Source of the DNA: Oscillospiraceae bacterium
Lineage (GTDB): Bacteria; Bacillota; Clostridia; Oscillospirales; Acutalibacteraceae
NCBI GenBank assembly: GCA_031267335.1
Contig: JAIRZH010000090.1
Location: 1 to 7,830 of the forward strand
Direction: 5' to 3'
DNA: 7,830 nt
In this document: positions 4,970 to 7,830 of the stretch, in pieces
How the letters are laid out: every line of letters begins with the position of its first letter
Position numbering within the stretch: the first letter of the stretch is position 1
The notes under the pieces: model-generated
What the model was told of the DNA's origin: nothing
Database searches by the model: none
What the model saw: only the letters and a program-made list of their open reading frames with translations
Position numbers and translations under genes: made by a program

Positions 4970-7507
4970 TGATGCTGCTAAGCGCGCAGCGATAAGCCTA
5001 TATGGCGAACACGAAATATAATCTATATTTAAGCTTGCAAAAAACTTAATAGACTGTGGGTCTCCTGCGTGTTCGCCACAAACTCCGATTTTAAGATTTG
5101 GATTTGATTTTTTCCCAAGATTAATAGCAATTTTCATGAGTTCTCCGACGCCTTGAATATCTATATGAGCAAATGGATCTGATTTATAGATATTATTATC
5201 ATAATAATGTTTTAAAAACTTTTGTGAATCATCCCGGCTTAAACCGTAAGTCATTTGTGTTAAATCATTTGTGCCAAAACTGAAAAAATCAACTTCTTTG
5301 GCTATTTTATCTGCTATTAAAGCAGCACGAGGAATTTCTATCATTGTTCCGAATTTATAATTTATTTTGCTATTTGTTGAACCGATAATTCTATCGTAAA
5401 CTTCTTTTATAATATTTTTTATAAATTTTAGTTCGTTTATATCACCGATTAAAGGTATCATAATTTCAATATTTTTAAAGTTTGTTTCTAAAGCAGTGCT
5501 AAAAATAGCTTCAGCTTGTATTTGAGCAATTTCAGGATAAGAAATCAGCAGCCGGCATCCACGATGGCCCATCATTGGGTTAAATTCTTTTAAATTGTTT
5601 ATGCTGATTTTTAAATTTTCAAATGAAATTCCAAGGCTACAAGCAGTTTTTAAAATTTCGTTTTCCGAGTTTGGCAAAAATTCATGAAGTGGAGGATCTA
5701 AAAATCTTATAACAAAAGGCTTGCCCATAAGCAATTTAAACATTTTTTTGAAATCATTTTTTTGAAATACAAGTAATTTTTTTAATGCATTATTACGTTC
5801 TTCTGGGCTAACGGCAAAAATCATTTTACGCATGCAATTTATTCGTTCTTGGGCGAAAAACATATGTTCAGTTCGGCATAATCCTACACCCTGGGCGCCA
5901 AATTCTAAAGCTTTTTTAACGTCAAACGAATTATCTGCATTAGCTAAAACTTTAATATTTAAGTTTGAATCTACTAATTCAAGAAATTCATTTAAATTAT
6001 CAGAAAATTTCGCAGGAATAGTTTTAACTTCGCCAAGATAGACTTTACCTGAAAAACCATCAATTGAAATTAAATCTCCTTCGTGAATTATTTTTTCGTC
6101 AGCTTCAAAATAAGAGTTTTCGAAAATTTTAATCTCATTGCAACCAGAAATACAGCATTTGCCCATCCCGCGTGTTACAACTGCTGCATGTGAAGTCATA
6201 CCGCCACAAGCCGTTAAAATCCCTTGTGAATGTTGTACGGCTTCTATGTCTTCTGGGGAAGTTTCGTTGCGTACAAGTATTATTTTTTGGCCATTTTTTG
6301 AATCTAAAATTGCTTTTTTAGGATCGAAAACAACTTTCCCGATAGCTACACCTGGTGATGCCGCTAAGCCTTGAGCGATAGGTTTTATTTGCTTAATTTT
6401 TTCTTCATCAAAATGAGAATATAAAAAACATTCCATTTGTTTACATTCAACACGATTAATTGCCTCAGTTTTATTTATGAGATTTTCTTTATAAAAATCC
6501 AAAGCGATTTTCACAGCTGCTTCATGGCTTCTTTTGCCACATCTTGTTTGAAGCATATAAAGTTTACCACGTTCAATTGTAAATTCCATATCTTGCATAT
6601 CTTTAAAATAGGATTCTAAAATCTGTGAAACTTTATTTAAATCAGACCAAATTTTACTATTTTTTAAATTTTCTATAGAAATTGGAGTAAAAACACCAGA
6701 AACTATGTCTTCGCCTTGCGATTTTTTTAAATATTCGCCAAAAATTTCTTTCTTTCCAGTTATTGGATTACGGCTAAAAAATACGCCAGAACCTGAATTT
6801 TCATCAAAATTGCCAAACACCATCGATTGCACAATCACTGCTGTTCCGGCATCACATGGAATATTATGCATTTTTCTATAAAATTTCGCTCTTGAGTTTT
6901 CCCACGAACAAAAAATTGCGTTTATAGCCTTAAAAAGCTGTTCTTGCGGATCTTGCGGAAAATCAAAACCGATTTTATTTTTATAAATATTTTTAAATTT
7001 TGTTAATTTTTCTTCATGTGTTTCGGCTTTTTCAAACTTCGATTTCGGAATTCCCATGACGATATCAGAAAACATTTGGATAAATCTTGTATATGTGTCA
7101 AATGCAAAATTAGTATTCCTGGTTAAAGATTCTAATTTTTTAAGGGCGAAATCATTCATTCCAATATTGAGTATTGTATCCATCATTCCAGGCATAGAAA
7201 CACACGAACCTGACCTTGCTGATAACAAAAGCGGCGTCTCACTATTACTTACTGAAAAAAATTGTTTGCCAGTAATTTTTTCTAATTCAGCAAGTGATTC
7301 AATAATTTGTGTTTTTAATTCTTCGCAAAGTTTTTTACCGTTCTGATAAAAATGTTTGCAGGCTTCTGTTGTTATTATAAACCCGGCAGGCACCGGCAAA
7401 TTTAAAGAACACATCTTAACAAGGCTCCACGCCTTGCCGCCAATTAGTTCTTTGCTTAGTTCTTTAGCTTCAGGGAAAGTATATATAAATTTCATAAAAC
7501 CACTCAT
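4949..7507 (-). CDS. ppdK: Pyruvate, phosphate dikinase
   Basis: Catalyses reversible conversion of pyruvate, ATP and phosphate to phosphoenolpyruvate, AMP and pyrophosphate. In anaerobes it often works in the glycolytic direction beside or in place of pyruvate kinase. The product has 852 residues, slightly under the usual ~875, with all three domains. The N-terminal nucleotide-binding part has GGKAWSL (23-29) and the Arg98 loop SARSGSCVSMPGMMDT (96-111). The swivelling phosphohistidine domain has GGMTSHAAVVTRGMG with His440, next to Thr438 that regulatory proteins modify in relatives. The PEP/pyruvate barrel has Arg545 (LCRTEHMF), Arg601 (RFLDPPLHEF), the metal ligands Glu724 (MIEIPR) and Asp748 (GTNDLTQ), and Cys810 (GVCGEHAGDP). 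Their spacing agrees with the Clostridium symbiosum enzyme as I remember it. The first ATG (7505-7507) has no Shine-Dalgarno site. The in-frame ATG at residue 5 begins MKFIYTFPEA, which fits the family N-terminus, and is also possible. The stop is TGA. The gene is monocistronic and looks fully functional. Confidence 0.96.
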   Translation of the reverse strand: MSGFMKFIYTFPEAKELSKELIGGKAWSLVKMCSLNLPVPAGFIITTEACKHFYQNGKKLCEELKTQIIESLAELEKITGKQFFSVSNSETPLLLSARSGSCVSMPGMMDTILNIGMNDFALKKLESLTRNTNFAFDTYTRFIQMFSDIVMGIPKSKFEKAETHEEKLTKFKNIYKNKIGFDFPQDPQEQLFKAINAIFCSWENSRAKFYRKMHNIPCDAGTAVIVQSMVFGNFDENSGSGVFFSRNPITGKKEIFGEYLKKSQGEDIVSGVFTPISIENLKNSKIWSDLNKVSQILESYFKDMQDMEFTIERGKLYMLQTRCGKRSHEAAVKIALDFYKENLINKTEAINRVECKQMECFLYSHFDEEKIKQIKPIAQGLAASPGVAIGKVVFDPKKAILDSKNGQKIILVRNETSPEDIEAVQHSQGILTACGGMTSHAAVVTRGMGKCCISGCNEIKIFENSYFEADEKIIHEGDLISIDGFSGKVYLGEVKTIPAKFSDNLNEFLELVDSNLNIKVLANADNSFDVKKALEFGAQGVGLCRTEHMFFAQERINCMRKMIFAVSPEERNNALKKLLVFQKNDFKKMFKLLMGKPFVIRFLDPPLHEFLPNSENEILKTACSLGISFENLKISINNLKEFNPMMGHRGCRLLISYPEIAQIQAEAIFSTALETNFKNIEIMIPLIGDINELKFIKNIIKEVYDRIIGSTNSKINYKFGTMIEIPRAALIADKIAKEVDFFSFGTNDLTQMTYGLSRDDSQKFLKHYYDNNIYKSDPFAHIDIQGVGELMKIAINLGKKSNPNLKIGVCGEHAGDPQSIKFFASLNIDYISCSPYRLIAARLAASQNSNCL

Positions 7508-7532
7508 CTATTAATATTTACAAAACTTGCAA

Positions 7533-7562
7533 ATTATAGCTATTTAAAAATATAAAAGTCTA
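7533..7562 (-). promoter_or_regulatory. Probable ppdK promoter
   Basis: On the minus strand a perfect TATAAT (7533-7538) is preceded, 18 bases upstream, by TAGACT (7557-7562), four of six matches to TTGACA. Transcription would begin near 7526 and give a leader of about 20 bases, too short for a riboswitch. This is the best vegetative-type promoter candidate for a protein gene in the window. Confidence 0.5.
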
Positions 7563-7568
7563 TTAGGC

Positions 7569-7612
7569 ATGTTTTCGTTTATGGGAATTTCATATAATAT
7601 TACAAGAATTTA
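7569..7612 (-). repeat. Right arm of inverted repeat flanking ppdK
   Basis: Read on the minus strand, this segment begins with the same 18 bases (TAAATTCTTGTAATATTA) as 4766-4783 and stays similar to the CAT at its end. It lies just upstream of the ppdK promoter's -35 hexamer, so the shared sequence might also contribute to regulation. Confidence 0.5.
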
Positions 7613-7661
7613 GAGATTAAACTTTCGTCAGGAATTTAGTACTTAAACAATAATGTCGGAT

Positions 7662-7730
7662 TAGGCAAGCTTAAGTGCTTATCTAATGCCTGATTTTATG
7701 TCTGTTACACCTAGGTAAGCTTAAGTTCTT
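7662..7730. repeat. Pair of 19-bp direct repeats upstream of ppdK
   Basis: TAGGCAAGCTTAAGTGCTT (7662-7680) and TAGGTAAGCTTAAGTTCTT (7712-7730) match at 17 of 19 positions and start exactly 50 bp apart. The first copy can also fold, with AGGC/GCCT and AAGC/GCTT arms. They could be paired binding sites, about five helical turns apart, or remnants of a tandem duplication. The distance to the ppdK promoter is over 100 bp. Confidence 0.4.
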
Positions 7731-7748
7731 TTCAAAGCTTTACTTTTT

Positions 7749-7779
7749 GTACCCATTTCTTTAGAAAAGAAACGGGTAC
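7749..7779. repeat. 14-bp hairpin at the edge of a GC-rich repeat-like tail
   Basis: GTACCCATTTCTTT (7749-7762) and AAAGAAACGGGTAC (7766-7779) pair around the loop AGA. The only non-Watson-Crick position is A-C on the plus strand, which is G-U on the minus strand. No T-run follows on either side, so it is not a terminator. It borders the GC-rich segment at 7790-7830, and hairpins of this form resemble dispersed extragenic palindromes seen in bacteria. Confidence 0.45.
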
Positions 7780-7789
7780 TCCCAAAGAA

Positions 7790-7830
7790 ACAGCGGCTTA
7801 CGGTGGCTCGCTGCGCTTCGCCAAGGCGCC
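7790..7830. other. GC-rich window end, probably part of a repeat
   Basis: The last 40 bases are around 70% G+C, whereas everything before is strongly AT-rich. A plus-strand frame would read KETGTPKETAAYGGSLRFAK from 7766, the kind of conceptual peptide that repeats produce, but there is no start signal and the window ends, so I do not call a gene. Confidence 0.35.

Noticed and set aside
5832..7346. Several 60-96 codon plus-strand frames (5832-6041, 6138-6374, 6437-6619, 7056-7346)
   Set aside because: All are antisense shadows of the fully conserved pyruvate phosphate dikinase gene.
7749..7779. Rho-independent terminator
   Set aside because: The stem is good, but neither strand has a T-run after it and no gene ends here within the window.

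Overview
The window looks like a piece of a very AT-rich, low-coding-density bacterial chromosome. The best lineage clue is the tRNA at 2994-3068: its length, acceptor stem and D-loop resemble tRNA-Glu of Firmicutes as I know that gene from memory. A Nif11-type leader gene, a DUF4153 membrane protein and a pyruvate phosphate dikinase all fit a clostridial background. Four protein genes cover roughly 70% of the window. The rest is long AT-rich spacers, small inverted-repeat elements, a dead transposase and a degenerate tRNA. That pattern suggests a decaying or host-associated genome, but this is inference and no species can be named.

Left part (1-1093): a Nif11-leader peptide gene (278-766, +) with a good Shine-Dalgarno site sits between two same-orientation copies of a ~159 bp inverted-repeat element (16-174 and 833-990). 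The second copy abuts a different ~100 bp fold-back element (992-1093). That element supplies the last five codons and the stop of the next gene.

Middle part (1076-3335): a DUF4153 multi-pass membrane protein gene (minus) lies between element copies 2 and 3, which are in opposite orientation. Copy 3 (2636-2794) is followed by a TATAAT-type promoter and a 75-nt tRNA-like gene with encoded CCA. Its anticodon position reads CTA, which would decode the amber codon UAG, but several normally invariant bases are changed. Just beyond it lies a frameshifted fragment of an IS5-type transposase that has lost its catalytic glutamate.

Right part (3416-7830): a membrane-anchored or secreted alpha/beta hydrolase with an intact-looking Ser-Asp-His triad (minus) is followed by a gene-poor spacer and then the pyruvate phosphate dikinase gene (minus) with all its catalytic residues. 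The dikinase gene is flanked by a ~45 bp inverted repeat (4766-4812 / 7569-7612) and has a plausible promoter. The last 40 bases switch abruptly to GC-rich sequence next to a 14 bp hairpin, probably the edge of another repeat.

The protein genes do not form an evident pathway or operon. The dikinase is a central glycolytic/gluconeogenic enzyme. The Nif11 gene has no modification enzyme or transporter in view. The points most worth following are the CUA-anticodon tRNA, the Nif11 gene bracketed by small mobile elements, and the inverted repeats around ppdK.
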